This document shows positions 8,977 to 17,730 of a DNA stretch of 64,000 nt, piece by piece (the first letter of the stretch is position 1; every line of letters begins with the position of its first letter). The stretch lies in the NCBI RefSeq assembly GCF_029051725.1, contig NZ_JAACFU010000004.1, positions 558,001 through 622,000 on the forward strand, read 5' to 3'. Below the pieces are notes generated by a model, which was not told where the DNA came from, did not search any database, and was given only the letters and a program-made list of their open reading frames with translations. Source of the stretch: Bradyrhizobium sp. CSS354. GTDB taxonomy: Bacteria; Pseudomonadota; Alphaproteobacteria; Rhizobiales; Xanthobacteraceae. A program made the position numbers and the translations under genes.

Positions 8977-9781
8977 TGATGGTCGCCTTTTCGAGTGCGT
9001 TGTCGGTCAGTTTCCACTTGGCAAGCAGCGTACGATAGGTGCCGTCCGCGATCAGCGCATCGACCGCCTCCAGAATGGCTTGCTGCAGCGCCTTTTCCTT
9101 GACCGGCAGGGCGATGCCGGTGAATTGCTGCGCGATGGGCTCGCCCACAGTCGCATAGGTGCCGGGCTCGAGGTCCATGATGTAGGGCAGCGTCTCGTTG
9201 CCCTGGGCGGCGGCATCGATGCGGCCCTGCCTGAGCTGGGTGCGGGCGTCGGCCGAGCCGTCGGTGCCGACGAACTGGATCGGATTGGTGCCGCAATTCT
9301 TCTCGCTCCAGGCCGCGATCTGCGCCGGGAACATGGTACGGCGGCTGGCGCCGACCTTCTTGCCGCAGAGCGCGGCTGCGTCCTTGAACTCCGCCTTGCG
9401 CGACTGCTGCACGAAGAACTGCGGACCGCTGCGCAGATAATCGACGAAAGACGCGATCTCGTGGCGGCTGGCATAGTCCGTGAAGCCGGACAGGATGGCG
9501 TCCACCCGCCCGGTCGAGATCGACGGCATGAACTCGGCAAAGCTGGTCTCCTGCCATTCGATCTTGACGCCGAGCTTGCGGCCGATGGCCTCGCCGAGAT
9601 CGATGTCGAAACCGGACAACGCGTTGGTGGCGGGATCTCGGAACTCCATCGGCGGATAGTTCGGCACCAGCGCGACCTTGATGCTGCCGCGCTTGGCGAT
9701 CTCCGCCGGCAGCTCGACTGCCATGACCGGCGCGCTCATGGCGCCAACGAGTGCTGCCGTAACCAGAAGTCTCTTCATCAA
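8963..9781 (-). CDS. Amino-acid ABC transporter binding protein, family 3 (first copy)
   Basis: Periplasmic receptor of 272 residues with a clear signal peptide (MMKRLLVTAALVGAMSAPVM, cleavage near MAVE). The family-3 pattern is visible in YPPMEFRDPATN, LSGFDIDLGEAIGRKLGVK and the closing motif with DGTYRTLLAKW. It lies after the ATPase and permease genes of the same unit. A second receptor of clearly related sequence (11409-12233) lies at the other end of the transporter, so one membrane complex may use two ligands. Its stop region overlaps the deacetylase-like gene by 14 bases. Confidence 0.92.
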   Translation of the reverse strand: MMKRLLVTAALVGAMSAPVMAVELPAEIAKRGSIKVALVPNYPPMEFRDPATNALSGFDIDLGEAIGRKLGVKIEWQETSFAEFMPSISTGRVDAILSGFTDYASRHEIASFVDYLRSGPQFFVQQSRKAEFKDAAALCGKKVGASRRTMFPAQIAAWSEKNCGTNPIQFVGTDGSADARTQLRQGRIDAAAQGNETLPYIMDLEPGTYATVGEPIAQQFTGIALPVKEKALQQAILEAVDALIADGTYRTLLAKWKLTDNALEKATINAGQ

Positions 9782-9793
9782 TACGCCCCCATG

Positions 9794-10558
9794 CTAGATC
9801 ACTGCCGAAAGAAATGCCCTGGTACGCTCCTCGCGCGGCGCGCCCAAGACATCGGATGCACGCCCCTGCTCGACGATCGCGCCCTGGTCCATGTAGACGA
9901 CGCGGTCGGCGACCTCGCGCGCGAAGCCGAGTTCGTGTGTCACGACCATCATGGTCATGCCGCTCCGCGCCAACTCCTTCATGACCGCCAAGACCTCGCC
10001 GACGAGCTCGGGATCGAGCGCGCTGGTCGGCTCGTCGAACAGCAACAGCATCGGCTTCATGGCAAGCGCGCGGGCAATCGCGACCCGCTGCTGCTGGCCG
10101 CCGGAGAGCTGGGCGGGATACGAGTCCGCTTTGGCCGACAATCCGACGCGCCGCAGCAGCTCGATCGCCTCCGCACGCACCTCGTCGGGTTTTCGGCCCT
10201 GCACCTGGAGCGGACCTTCGGTGATGTTTTCGAGCGCGGTTTTGTGCGGAAACAGGTTGAAGCGCTGGAACACCATGCCGGTTTTCAGCCGCTGCCGCCC
10301 GATTTCGCGCTCGGTGAGGCGATGCAGCCGCCCGCCCTGCTCGCGCACGCCCAAGAGCTCGCCATCGAGCCAGATGCCGCCACTGTCGATCGCGGCGAGC
10401 TGGTTGATGCAGCGGAGCAGTGTGGTCTTGCCGGAACCGGAAGCTCCGATTAGGCACATCACCTCGCCGGGCCGGATGTCGAGCGTGACGTTTTTGAGAG
10501 CCTGAAACTCGCCAAAACTCTTGCTGACGGAGCGGATCGCGACGAGGGGTTTTGTCAT
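9794..10558 (-). CDS. Amino-acid ABC transporter ATPase, GlnQ/HisP-like
   Basis: ATPase of 254 residues for polar amino-acid uptake. Walker [10 protein letters not shown] (about 38-46), Q-loop in [11 protein letters not shown], signature SGGQQQR (152-158), Walker B LLLFDEP (171-177) and a switch His in VVTHELGF are all intact. Length and motifs match the GlnQ/HisP class. The ATG overlaps the stop of the permease gene by four bases and the stop lies 12 bases before the binding-protein gene, so the order permease, ATPase, receptor is a tight operon. Confidence 0.93.
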   Translation of the reverse strand: MTKPLVAIRSVSKSFGEFQALKNVTLDIRPGEVMCLIGASGSGKTTLLRCINQLAAIDSGGIWLDGELLGVREQGGRLHRLTEREIGRQRLKTGMVFQRFNLFPHKTALENITEGPLQVQGRKPDEVRAEAIELLRRVGLSAKADSYPAQLSGGQQQRVAIARALAMKPMLLLFDEPTSALDPELVGEVLAVMKELARSGMTMMVVTHELGFAREVADRVVYMDQGAIVEQGRASDVLGAPREERTRAFLSAVI

Positions 10559-11412
10559 CGTGCGAGCCGCAATGTGCCACGCGCAAAACGGCGCTCGAGC
10601 AGCATCTGGAGCGGCGTCAGGACCGAGACGACGAGGAGGTACCAGAGCCCGGCCACGATCAGGAGTTCGATCACGCGCGAATTGGCGTAGTAGATGTTTT
10701 CGGCGTTGTGCAGCAGTTCCGGATACTGGATGACGCTGGCGAGCGAGGTCGCCTTCACCATGCCGATGAACTCGTTGCCGAGCGGCGGGATCACCACCCG
10801 CATCGCCTGCGGCAAGACGATGCGGCGCAGCGCTCGCAAGCGTCCCATGCCGATCGCCTGCGCCGCCTCATATTGCCCGATATCGACCGACAGCATGCCG
10901 GCGCGCATCACTTCCGACGTATAGGCGCCCTGGTTGATGCCGAGCCCAAGCAGCGCGGCAAGGAACGGCGTCATGACGTCGACGGCGCGCGCGCTCCAAA
11001 GGCCGGGAATGCCGATGGTCGGAAACACCAGCGCGAGATTGAACCACAGCAGCAGTTGCAGGATCAGCGGTGTGCCGCGGAAAAACCAGGTGTAGCCAGC
11101 TGCGACGGTCTTCAGCACCGGATTGGGCGACAGCCGCATGATCGCGACCACCACGCCGAGGAAGATGCCGAGCGCCATCGCCAGCACCGCCATCACCATG
11201 GTGTTGACGATGCCTTCGAGAATCACCTTTACGGTCAGAAAGCGGCTGACATAGGACCATTCGATCTGGCCGCTGGCAAAGGCGCGAACGATCAATGCAA
11301 GCACAGCAATGATCAGCGCTGCGCTGATCCAGCGAAACCAATGCGGCTTGCGCGCGATCCGCATCCCCGATAGATCGGGAAAACCCTCCGCGAGTGCCGG
11401 TACCGACTTCAT
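10555..11412 (-). CDS. Amino-acid ABC transporter permease, HisM/GlnP-like
   Basis: Inner-membrane permease of 285 residues. About five hydrophobic helices are visible, beginning [20 protein letters not shown], and the EAA loop is in [20 protein letters not shown]. The motif [18 protein letters not shown] is characteristic of polar amino-acid permeases. Start ATG 11412 overlaps the preceding receptor stop by four bases; a longer frame reaching 11466 would overlap that gene heavily and lacks family similarity. Only one permease gene is present, so a homodimeric channel is likely. Confidence 0.92.
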   Translation of the reverse strand: MKSVPALAEGFPDLSGMRIARKPHWFRWISAALIIAVLALIVRAFASGQIEWSYVSRFLTVKVILEGIVNTMVMAVLAMALGIFLGVVVAIMRLSPNPVLKTVAAGYTWFFRGTPLILQLLLWFNLALVFPTIGIPGLWSARAVDVMTPFLAALLGLGINQGAYTSEVMRAGMLSVDIGQYEAAQAIGMGRLRALRRIVLPQAMRVVIPPLGNEFIGMVKATSLASVIQYPELLHNAENIYYANSRVIELLIVAGLWYLLVVSVLTPLQMLLERRFARGTLRLAR

Positions 11413-12233
11413 TGCGGCGCTGCGTTCAGCATGGGCTGGGCGACCGCGTTGGCGCCGAGACCCCATTTGTCGAGAACGGCCTTGTAGGAGCCGTCGGCGA
11501 TCATCGCGGCGAGCTTCTCGGTCACGACCTCACGAAGCGCCGCATCGTCCTTGCGGAACATGATGCCCTGATAGCCTTTGGCAAAGGGCTCGCCGATCAC
11601 GCGGTATTTGCCGGGTTCCTGCGTCTGCGCATAAGGCAGCGTCTCGCTGCCCTGCACGGCGGCGTCGATGCGGCCCTGCTTGAGCTGGTTGCGAACGTCG
11701 ATCGAGTTCTCGCCCGGCACGTACTGGATCACTGGCTTGCCGGCCGGCTCGCAATTCTGCTTGCTCCACTTCTCGATCTCGACCGGGAAGCTGGTGCTGC
11801 GGGTAGTCCCGACCTTCTTGCCGCAGAGATCGGTCGCAGCCTTGGCTTCGTTCTCCGCCATCACGAAGAACTGCGGGCCGGTCCCGAGATAATCGACGAA
11901 ATCCGCGGTCTCGCGCCGCGACGCGCGATCGGAGATGCCGGAGATAATGAAATCGGCGCGCTTGGTCTGGAGCGAGGGGATCAACTCGGCGAACGGCGTC
12001 TCGCTCCAGACGATCTTCACGCCGAGCCGCTTGGCGAGTTCGTTCGCCAGATCGACGTCGAGCCCGACCAGCTCATTCGTCGCAGGATCGCGGTATTCCA
12101 TCGGCGCGTAAGTGGAGTTGACCGTGAGCTTCAACGCGCCCGCCTGCTTGATTTCCGCCGGAAGCTCCGCCGCCTGCGCGGACGTCACGGCCGCCAACGC
12201 TACGATGCCGAGGAAATACGAGAGGCGCGTCAT
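11409..12233 (-). CDS. Amino-acid ABC transporter binding protein, family 3 (second copy)
   Basis: Periplasmic receptor of 274 residues with a signal peptide (MTRLSYFLGIVALAAVTSAQ, cleavage after AQAAE). It is a paralogue of the receptor at 8963-9781: both share an ELPAEI start of the mature part, a PMEYRDPATNE or PMEFRDPATNA block, and similar FVDYL..GPQFFV segments. The pair probably arose by duplication and may bind different related compounds for the one transporter. It overlaps the permease start by four bases and lies 35 bases after the nitrilase-family gene. Confidence 0.92.
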   Translation of the reverse strand: MTRLSYFLGIVALAAVTSAQAAELPAEIKQAGALKLTVNSTYAPMEYRDPATNELVGLDVDLANELAKRLGVKIVWSETPFAELIPSLQTKRADFIISGISDRASRRETADFVDYLGTGPQFFVMAENEAKAATDLCGKKVGTTRSTSFPVEIEKWSKQNCEPAGKPVIQYVPGENSIDVRNQLKQGRIDAAVQGSETLPYAQTQEPGKYRVIGEPFAKGYQGIMFRKDDAALREVVTEKLAAMIADGSYKAVLDKWGLGANAVAQPMLNAAPQ

Positions 12234-12268
12234 ATCGGATCCTTTGCCAGTGTTGTTGGAACGTCCTG

Positions 12269-13237
12269 TCAGTCTGCGTCGAGAACCGCGGGCTCGATCA
12301 CGCCGGCGCGTTCGGTGATCACCCTGTATTGCTCCGGCCGCCGGTGCGCAGCGAAATTGAACATCTTGTCCTTGCCCTGGCGGCAGAGATCGAGATCGAT
12401 GTCGGCGACGATCACCTCGTCAGTCAGCGTTGCGGCCTGCGCGACGATGCGGCCATTGGGATCGACGATGCAGGAGCCGCCGATCAGCCCGGAGCCGTCC
12501 TCCTCGCCTGCCTTCGCCACCGAGATCGCCCAGGTCGCGTTCATGTAGGCGTTGGCCTGCGTCACCAGCGTGGAGTGGAAGGTGCGCAAGGAGGCATCTT
12601 CCGTGCTGCCGCCATTGGGATCATAGGCCGCCGAATTGTAACCGATGCAGACGAGCTCGACGCCCTGCAGGCCAAGCACGCGCCAGGATTCCGGCCAGCG
12701 GCGATCGTTGCAGATCATCATGCCCATGATGGCGTGGGCCCAGGCCGATCCGGAGCGGAAGGCCGGAAAACCGAGGTCGCCATATTCGAAGTAGCGCTTC
12801 TCGAGCTGTTGGTAGCGCGCACCTTGTCGCGGCTCGACCGAGCCCGGCAGATGCACCTTACGATACCGGCCGAGCAGCTCGCCGTCGCGATCGACCAGGA
12901 TGGCGCAATTGTAGCGGCGTCCATCCGGCGTCAGTTCGGCATAGCCGACATAGAAGCCGACGCGCAGCGCACGCGCACGGTCGAACAAGGCGGCGACGTT
13001 CGGGTTCGGCATGCCGCGTTCGAAATAATGGTCGAGCGCCTCGCCTTCGAGCAGCCAGCGGGGAAAGAATGTGGTGAAGGCAAGCTCGGGAAACACCACA
13101 AGGCTGGCGCCGCGGCCGGCGGCCTCCTCCAGCAGCGCAAGCATCCGCGACAGCGTATGCTCGCGCGTATCGGCTTTTTGCGTCGGCCCCATCTGTGCGG
13201 CGGCGGCGCGAAGGACACGAACCAAGATTGCCTCCAA
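12269..13237 (-). CDS. Carbon-nitrogen hydrolase, N-carbamoyl-D-amino-acid hydrolase-like
   Basis: Cytosolic nitrilase-superfamily enzyme of 322 residues. The catalytic triad is visible: Glu51 (VVFPELAF), Lys127 (RYRKVHLPG) and Cys176 (MMICNDRRWPE). The last motif and the neighbouring GYNSAAYDPNGG resemble N-carbamoyl-D-amino-acid amidohydrolases, which release ammonia and CO2 from carbamoyl amino acids. It is the first gene of the minus-strand catabolic block, and its promoter should lie in 13238-13376, shared with a divergent LysR gene. With the racemase and allantoinase-like genes it supports ureide or hydantoin use; the natural substrate is unproven. Confidence 0.9.
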   Translation of the reverse strand: MEAILVRVLRAAAAQMGPTQKADTREHTLSRMLALLEEAAGRGASLVVFPELAFTTFFPRWLLEGEALDHYFERGMPNPNVAALFDRARALRVGFYVGYAELTPDGRRYNCAILVDRDGELLGRYRKVHLPGSVEPRQGARYQQLEKRYFEYGDLGFPAFRSGSAWAHAIMGMMICNDRRWPESWRVLGLQGVELVCIGYNSAAYDPNGGSTEDASLRTFHSTLVTQANAYMNATWAISVAKAGEEDGSGLIGGSCIVDPNGRIVAQAATLTDEVIVADIDLDLCRQGKDKMFNFAAHRRPEQYRVITERAGVIEPAVLDAD

Positions 13238-13376
13238 TCTGTGCGCAGTGGCGCCTCAATGGGCGGATGAACCCTTTGATGCGACGTGCAAATCCGCTGC
13301 CATTACGCGGAAGCGGGGCTGCAAAATCAATTCGTTCTGCTATGATGTTTTGGCCCAGAGTATAATCGGCAGTGAT

Positions 13377-14309
13377 ATGAACCTGCGCCAGCTCGAGATT
13401 CTCCGCGCCGTCATCCGCCACCGCACCACGGTTGCGGCCGCCGACGAACTGGCGCTGTCGCAGCCTGCAGTCAGCAATGCGCTGAAGACGATGGAGGCGC
13501 AGGCGGGTTTTGCGCTGTTCGAACGCGTCAACAACCGGCTGTTTCCGACCACGGAAGCGATGGCGCTCTACAAGGAGAGCGAAGCTATCTTCGCGTTGCA
13601 CGCAAAGCTCGAGAGCCGCGTGCGCGATCTGCGCGAGAACCGCTCCGGGCATCTCGCGCTGGTCGCGACGCCGCCGCTCGCCTACAGCATCATCCCCTCG
13701 GCGCTGTCAGGCTTTCTGCGCCGCCGCCCGGAAACGCGGGTGTTCTTCGACGTGCGGCGCTATGAGGGCATCATCGAAGGTGTGCTCAACCGCGTCGCCG
13801 AGCTCGGCTTCGCGCTCGGGCTGACACATCATCCGGGCATCGCCCATGAGGTGGTGCACACCGGCGAGATGGTGTGCGTGCTGCCGCCGCAGCACCCGCT
13901 CGCCGACCGGCCGGTGATCTCGGCCGCGGATCTGTCCGGCCTGCCCTTCATCGGGCTCGAGCGCGGCACGCGACTCGGTGAAGCTGTGCGTGACAGTTTC
14001 GCCCGCGCCGGCGCGCCGTTCCAGCCGACTGTCGAGGTACGCTACTGCAACACGGCCTGCGTACTCGCCGCCGCCGGCGTGGGCGCCGCGGTGGTCGATC
14101 CCTTCTCGCCGCGGCAGAACGGCGGGACCGGCCTCGTCGTGCGGCCGTTCGCGCCGACGACGCACGCGGTCGCCTATATGCTATGGTCGGAAGCCGAGCC
14201 GCTGTCGCGCCTGGCCAAGGCGTTTCTCGACGAGGTCCGGAAAGAGAGTGCGCTGCTGGAGCGCGCAGTGCCACACCAGCAACATGGGGCAGGAAGCGAC
14301 CAGGCTTGA
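13377..14309 (+). CDS. LysR-family transcriptional regulator
   Basis: Regulator of 310 residues with the HTH near the N-terminus (TVAAADELALSQPAVSNALK, about 18-37) and an effector domain behind it. The ATG at 13377 was chosen because MNLRQLEILRAV is a standard LysR beginning; upstream in-frame codons have no family character. It is divergent from the carbamoylase-like gene, 139 bases away, so it likely controls the catabolic block and itself. A TATAAT-like box (about 13362-13367) sits close to the start codon. A glutamine-amidotransferase gene follows 17 bases downstream. Confidence 0.9.
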   Translation: MNLRQLEILRAVIRHRTTVAAADELALSQPAVSNALKTMEAQAGFALFERVNNRLFPTTEAMALYKESEAIFALHAKLESRVRDLRENRSGHLALVATPPLAYSIIPSALSGFLRRRPETRVFFDVRRYEGIIEGVLNRVAELGFALGLTHHPGIAHEVVHTGEMVCVLPPQHPLADRPVISAADLSGLPFIGLERGTRLGEAVRDSFARAGAPFQPTVEVRYCNTACVLAAAGVGAAVVDPFSPRQNGGTGLVVRPFAPTTHAVAYMLWSEAEPLSRLAKAFLDEVRKESALLERAVPHQQHGAGSDQA

Positions 14310-14326
14310 CCTTTACCCGAGGGCAC

Positions 14327-15046
14327 ATGGCACGCATCACCATCATCGAGACCGGGCAGGTCCCACAAAAATATCGCGAGCGCCACGGTTCGTTCCCGGA
14401 CATGTTCGAGCGCATGGTCCGCGCCGAGGATCCGACAGCGACGATCGACATCGTCAGCATTCCGAGCGGCGATGCGCTTCCCGACCCGAGCAATTTGGAG
14501 GCCGTGCTGATCACCGGCGCGGCCGCCGGCGTCTATGACGGGCTCGACTGGATCGCGCCGCTGGAAGATTTCGTGCGCAAGGCCTACGCCAACAGGACAC
14601 CGATGGTCGGCGTCTGCTTCGGTCATCAATTGATCGCGCAGGCGCTCGGAGGCACCGTGCGCAAGTCGGAGAAGGGCTGGGGCATCGGCCGGCACGTCTA
14701 TCAGGTGCTGCCGGACAACGGCGTCGTTGACGGCGGAGTGGTCGCCATCGCCTGCTCGCATCAGGACCAGGTGATTGAGCCGCCGAACGATGCGCTGACG
14801 ATCCTCTCCTCCGATTTCACCCCGCATGCCGGCTTGCTCTACGCCAACGGCGCGACGCTCACCCTGCAGCCGCATCCGGAATTCGACGTTGAGTTTGCGC
14901 AAGTGTGCTGCGAGCTGCGCGTCGGCAAGGCGCCGGACGCGGTCGTTGCCACTGCGAGGGAGTCACTGGCGAAGCCGATGGATCACGCCAAGCTTGGTGG
15001 CGCGATTACGAGATTTTTGGCGCACAAATCCATCCCCTCATCCTGA
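14327..15046 (+). CDS. Class I glutamine amidotransferase (GMP-synthase-like domain protein)
   Basis: Stand-alone class I GATase of 239 residues. The nucleophile elbow is GVCFGHQ with Cys97, and the other triad residues are in PHPEF (His183, Glu185). Stand-alone members may hydrolyse glutamine or gamma-glutamyl compounds. The start MARITIIETG follows a GAGGGCAC stretch. The last codons and the stop are read from a dispersed intergenic repeat (15035-15149), so the natural C-terminus may have been shorter or changed by repeat insertion. It probably shares a transcript with the LysR gene. Confidence 0.85.
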   Translation: MARITIIETGQVPQKYRERHGSFPDMFERMVRAEDPTATIDIVSIPSGDALPDPSNLEAVLITGAAAGVYDGLDWIAPLEDFVRKAYANRTPMVGVCFGHQLIAQALGGTVRKSEKGWGIGRHVYQVLPDNGVVDGGVVAIACSHQDQVIEPPNDALTILSSDFTPHAGLLYANGATLTLQPHPEFDVEFAQVCCELRVGKAPDAVVATARESLAKPMDHAKLGGAITRFLAHKSIPSS

Positions 15047-15149
15047 GGAGCGCGCTCTCGCGCGCGTCTCGAAGGATAGAGGCCCGGATGCTGCAACAAT
15101 CGGGCCTGCATGGTTCGAGACGCCGCTTCGCGGCTCCTCACCATGAGGG
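15035..15149. repeat. Dispersed intergenic palindromic repeat
   Basis: A roughly 115-base unit bounded by CCCTCATCCTGAGGAGC and, inverted, by GGCTCCTCACCATGAGGG. It also contains the inner pair GCGTCTCGAAGGAT and TGGTTCGAGACGC, so it can fold into a long imperfect hairpin. I recognise it as a repeat common in Bradyrhizobiaceae intergenic DNA (from memory). It includes the stop codon of the amidotransferase gene and ends 9 bases before the convergent DUF1348 gene. Confidence 0.75.
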
Positions 15150-15157
15150 TTGAAATC

Positions 15158-15625
15158 TCAGAACGGATCGGTTCCTAACCCCGCCACATCCGCAGGCCTT
15201 GGCCCCGGTGCCGGCCAGTGAAACCGCCGGTCCTTGTCCGCAATCACGACGTCGTTGATCGAGGCCTCGCGCCGCCGCATCAGGCCGTGCTCGTCGAACT
15301 CCCACTGCTCGTTGCCGTAGGAGCGATACCACTGGCCGCTCGCATCGTGCCATTCGTACTGGAAGCGCACGGCGATGCGGTTTTCGTCGAACGCCCAGAG
15401 GTCCTTGATCAGGCGGTAGTCGTGCTCCTTCTCCCATTTGCGGGTGAGGAACGCGACGATGGCTTCGCGCCCCTGAAAAACCTCGGAGCGATTGCGCCAG
15501 CGGCTGTCCTCGGTGTAGGCGAGCGAGACGCGCACCGGGTCGCGCGAATTCCAGGCATCCTCGGCCATGCGGGCCTTTTGCGCTGCGGTCTCACGGGTGA
15601 AGGGCGGAAGCGGCGGGCGCGACAT
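15158..15625 (-). CDS. DUF1348 / NTF2-like (SnoaL-fold) protein
   Basis: Small cytosolic protein of 155 residues. The motifs [32 protein letters not shown] and [20 protein letters not shown] are those of DUF1348, a family with the NTF2/SnoaL cone fold and no settled function. Length matches the family. It stands alone between a repeat and the disrupted thioesterase and is convergent with the amidotransferase gene. Function unassigned. Confidence 0.88.
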   Translation of the reverse strand: MSRPPLPPFTRETAAQKARMAEDAWNSRDPVRVSLAYTEDSRWRNRSEVFQGREAIVAFLTRKWEKEHDYRLIKDLWAFDENRIAVRFQYEWHDASGQWYRSYGNEQWEFDEHGLMRRREASINDVVIADKDRRFHWPAPGPRPADVAGLGTDPF

Positions 15626-15702
15626 GAGGGCCTCATCGGTTGGCGGGAGTGCAATCTATCGCCGCGCGCGGGGGAGTCGAGAGGCCGTCCGCTATCGCCC
15701 GA

Positions 15703-16188
15703 TCACGAAATCAGATCAGCCTTCATCAAGGCGCGGATCGACTTGGGGATCGGCTGGGCGCGGCCGCCGCTGATGAAGGCGACGCGCACCTCGGCTTTGA
15801 CCAGCACGACTTCGCCGCGCCGCACCTCCTGCGCCAGCATGATGGAAGCGCCCTTCACCGCGACCGGCCAGGTCACGACGTCGAGCACGTCGTCCATCCG
15901 GGCAGGCTTGAGGAAATCCAGATGCATCGAGCGCACCACGAACGCGAAGCTTGCGTCTTCCGTCTCGGCCTGCTCGAACAAGGCCTGCTGCTCCGCGCCC
16001 ATCAGCCGCAGATGGTTGGTCCGCCCGCGCTCCATGAAACGCAGATAGTTGGCGTGATAGACGATGCCGGAAAACACTGGTTTGACGATGTCGCAACAGA
16101 CGCGTGGCGAGTTGCTTTCATTGGGTCGCTGGACGGCTAAGCATTGCGCCCATAGCTCAGCTTGATAGACCCCGCCCTCCGAAGGCAT
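15703..16188 (-). pseudogene. YbgC-type hotdog acyl-CoA thioesterase, 5' end lost
   Basis: From about 16,073 downward the protein is a normal YbgC/tol-pal-type thioesterase (SGIVYHANYLRFMERGRTNH to PIPKSIRALMKADLIS). Upstream of that point the similarity stops. The segment that should read like YxDTD before GIVYH, and carries the catalytic Asp, is replaced by DIVKPVF, and further upstream the frame reads through a tRNA-like sequence. The open frame can still be translated (161 residues) but should be inactive. The break marks where foreign or rearranged DNA begins. Confidence 0.65.
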
Positions 16189-16192
16189 GTGT
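16146..16192 (+). other. tRNA-Arg-like 5' fragment
   Basis: GCGCCCATAGCTCAGCTTGA is followed by an anticodon-arm-like CCGCCCTCCGAAGGC. It resembles the 5' half of a tRNA-Arg(CCG) gene but has no T arm or acceptor 3' strand and the D stem is damaged. Probably a relic of an attachment site next to the tRNA-like gene at 16290. Confidence 0.45.
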
Positions 16193-16289
16193 CAACTCAA
16201 TGAGGCTAAAACTTCAACAGCTTGCGGGACATGTGTTCATGGCTTCACACTCGCAAGAAATTCGCGTAGGCACTGCGTAAGTGGCAGAT

Positions 16290-16364
16290 GCACCGCTAGC
16301 TCAGCTGGATAGAACGTCGCCCTCCGAAGGAAGGCTACACGTTCGAATCGTGTCGGGTGCGCCA
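16290..16364 (+). tRNA. tRNA-Arg(CCG)-like sequence, degraded; likely attachment site
   Basis: Length 75 with encoded CCA. The T arm is perfect (ACACG TTCGAAT CGTGT) and the 3' strand CGGGTGC plus GCCA is intact, while the 5' half is poor. Acceptor positions 6-7 do not pair, the D stem has GCTC against GAAC, and the anticodon stem TCGCC/GGAAG has two mismatches. The loop CTCCGAA gives anticodon CCG. A perfect 3' half with a decayed 5' half is what repeated integration at a tRNA 3' end leaves, so I doubt that it is functional. Confidence 0.5.
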
Positions 16365-16521
16365 CTTGCGAACAAAACTGGGCACTCCTGCCGGCGCAGC
16401 CCCGCCGCCCATCACCAGGCGTTCAAGGACCGTTCTGCGGCCAATGATGCGGATTTCCGCGTCGTCGACTTCAACCTGGTCGATGACGGAACGGATGTAA
16501 GCCCGCCTGAAAGGCGTGTCC
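16335..16521 (-). pseudogene. Serine recombinase, C-terminal remnant
   Basis: On the minus strand DTPFRRAYIRSVIDQVEVDD and the following AEIRIIGRRTVLERLV are the C-terminal part of a large serine recombinase. The reading frame runs on (GVPSFVRKWRTRHDSNV) into the tRNA-like sequence in antisense, so the recombinase tail sits directly on the putative attachment site. No catalytic domain is present here. Confidence 0.6.
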
Positions 16522-16549
16522 AGGAGCTGAAGACCACTCAACACGCCTG

Positions 16550-16806
16550 ACAGCACTGCGGGCAAAGCTCTCCGACGCCGACGGACGCCTAGGAAGGCTC
16601 TATGCCGCTATCGAAAACGGCATAGCCGATCCGGCTGATACGACCCTCAAAGAGCGGGTCGCGACGGTGAAGACTGAACGCGATATCGCGCAGGTCGCCT
16701 TCAACCGCGCGGTAGCGGAGATGCGTCCCAGTGCCCGGATCACGGAGGAAAATATCGCCGCATTCACCCAGACGATGCGGGCAAATGTTCTGTCCGGCGA
16801 TACGCC
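16550..16806 (+). pseudogene. Serine recombinase, internal remnant in opposite orientation
   Basis: On the plus strand LRAKLSDADGRLGRLYAAIE and then VKTERDIAQVAFNRAVAEMR lead to NVLSGDTP, where recombinase similarity stops abruptly at about 16,806. The C-terminal remnant on the other strand begins at the same DTP tripeptide. The two pieces would join into one continuous recombinase segment if one were inverted. No complete recombinase survives. Confidence 0.5.
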
Positions 16807-16966
16807 GCGCTACACACTTGCGGTCTTGCTGCTCTTTTTTCTCGCGGCCTTTCGGAGTAAGGCCAAGGCGGTCCGCTTCTTCCGTGAATTCGTTCGATAC
16901 CAGGTTGCTGCCGCTGAGGGCGAGCACCGTCAGCTGAAGCTGCATGCTTTGGGAAAGGTTACTTAA

Positions 16967-17503
16967 CGCGTTGAAAATGTTGGTCGTAGTCGCCATTCAA
17001 ATTCGCCCCTGCGATTGTTATTATGTCAATTGTACCAGTTTTGGCGTTGGCTCGTCCAATGCGGGGGTACTTCAATAAGTCTCGATATGTAGCTGCTGGC
17101 GGATGTCCCCTTTTCTTCACTTGGCTGACGCCACCTCCGGCCCTAGTTTCGCGAAAGCAACGAAGCTTTGAGGCGTTTCCCTAATCGAAACAGCAACCGG
17201 TCGGTTACCAAGCTTTTGTGATGGCAACGCGTTTCTTGTTTACGCTCATGACAAAGGCTCGTTCGGATACCGACCAAAAATGACGCGCAATGCAGCCGGT
17301 CGTATCCTCGTAGAAGCCTGCTCAGGCATCAACCACCGGCACCTACTATTGGACAATACCACCTGGAAAAATGCTTCTAGGTTTAGAGTGCCGTGACTGA
17401 TTGTCTCAACCTGTTCAGATCGAAACCTTGTGCGTACGGCTGGCACTCGAATTCAAAGCAGTTGCTCTCACGAGACCGCCACGGAGCCGCCGGGAGCATA
17501 GGA
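16967..17503. other. Non-coding interval
   Basis: About 540 bases next to the tRNA-like region. I find no reading frame with recognisable family character, no convincing promoter and no repeat. It is presumably decayed element DNA. Confidence 0.4.
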
Positions 17504-17730
17504 CGCCGGAAAGTCCGCTAGGACGACCCTCAATTCGAACTACCGCGATTTTGGCCGCAACCGTCTGGCGATCAGGGTTACGCCATGGAAGAACTGATCA
17601 CCGAGCTTGGTGCGGCGTTCCTGTCAGCCGATCTCGATCTGACGCCCGAGGTCCGGGAGGATCATGCGTCCTATATTGAAGGTGCTGAAGGCGGGTACGG
17701 TCGCGCCACTCTTAAAGCGGCTGAGCAACT
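17504..17730 (+). pseudogene. ArdC-like antirestriction protein, C-terminal remnant
   Basis: MEELITELGAAFLSADLDLT followed by PEVREDHASYIE is the conserved C-terminal part of ArdC/DUF1738-type proteins. Just upstream, the expected RDFGR...GYAMEEL is present but a one-base deletion shifts the frame near 17,570. After YI the frame shifts again, with VLKAG continuing in another frame. The matching N-terminal half lies at 30342-30915. Confidence 0.6.

Noticed and set aside
8798..10453. 551-codon open frame on the plus strand
   Set aside because: It is antisense to the deacetylase-like, receptor and ATPase genes, has no domain character and reflects high-GC codon bias.
8796..10586. 596-codon open frame on the minus strand
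   Set aside because: Overlaps three genes in another frame; the Arg/Ala/His-rich product has no family pattern.
16589..16996. 135-codon open frame on the minus strand next to the recombinase remnants
   Set aside because: Its lower part is antisense to the recombinase piece and the upper part has no recognisable family or ribosome site.
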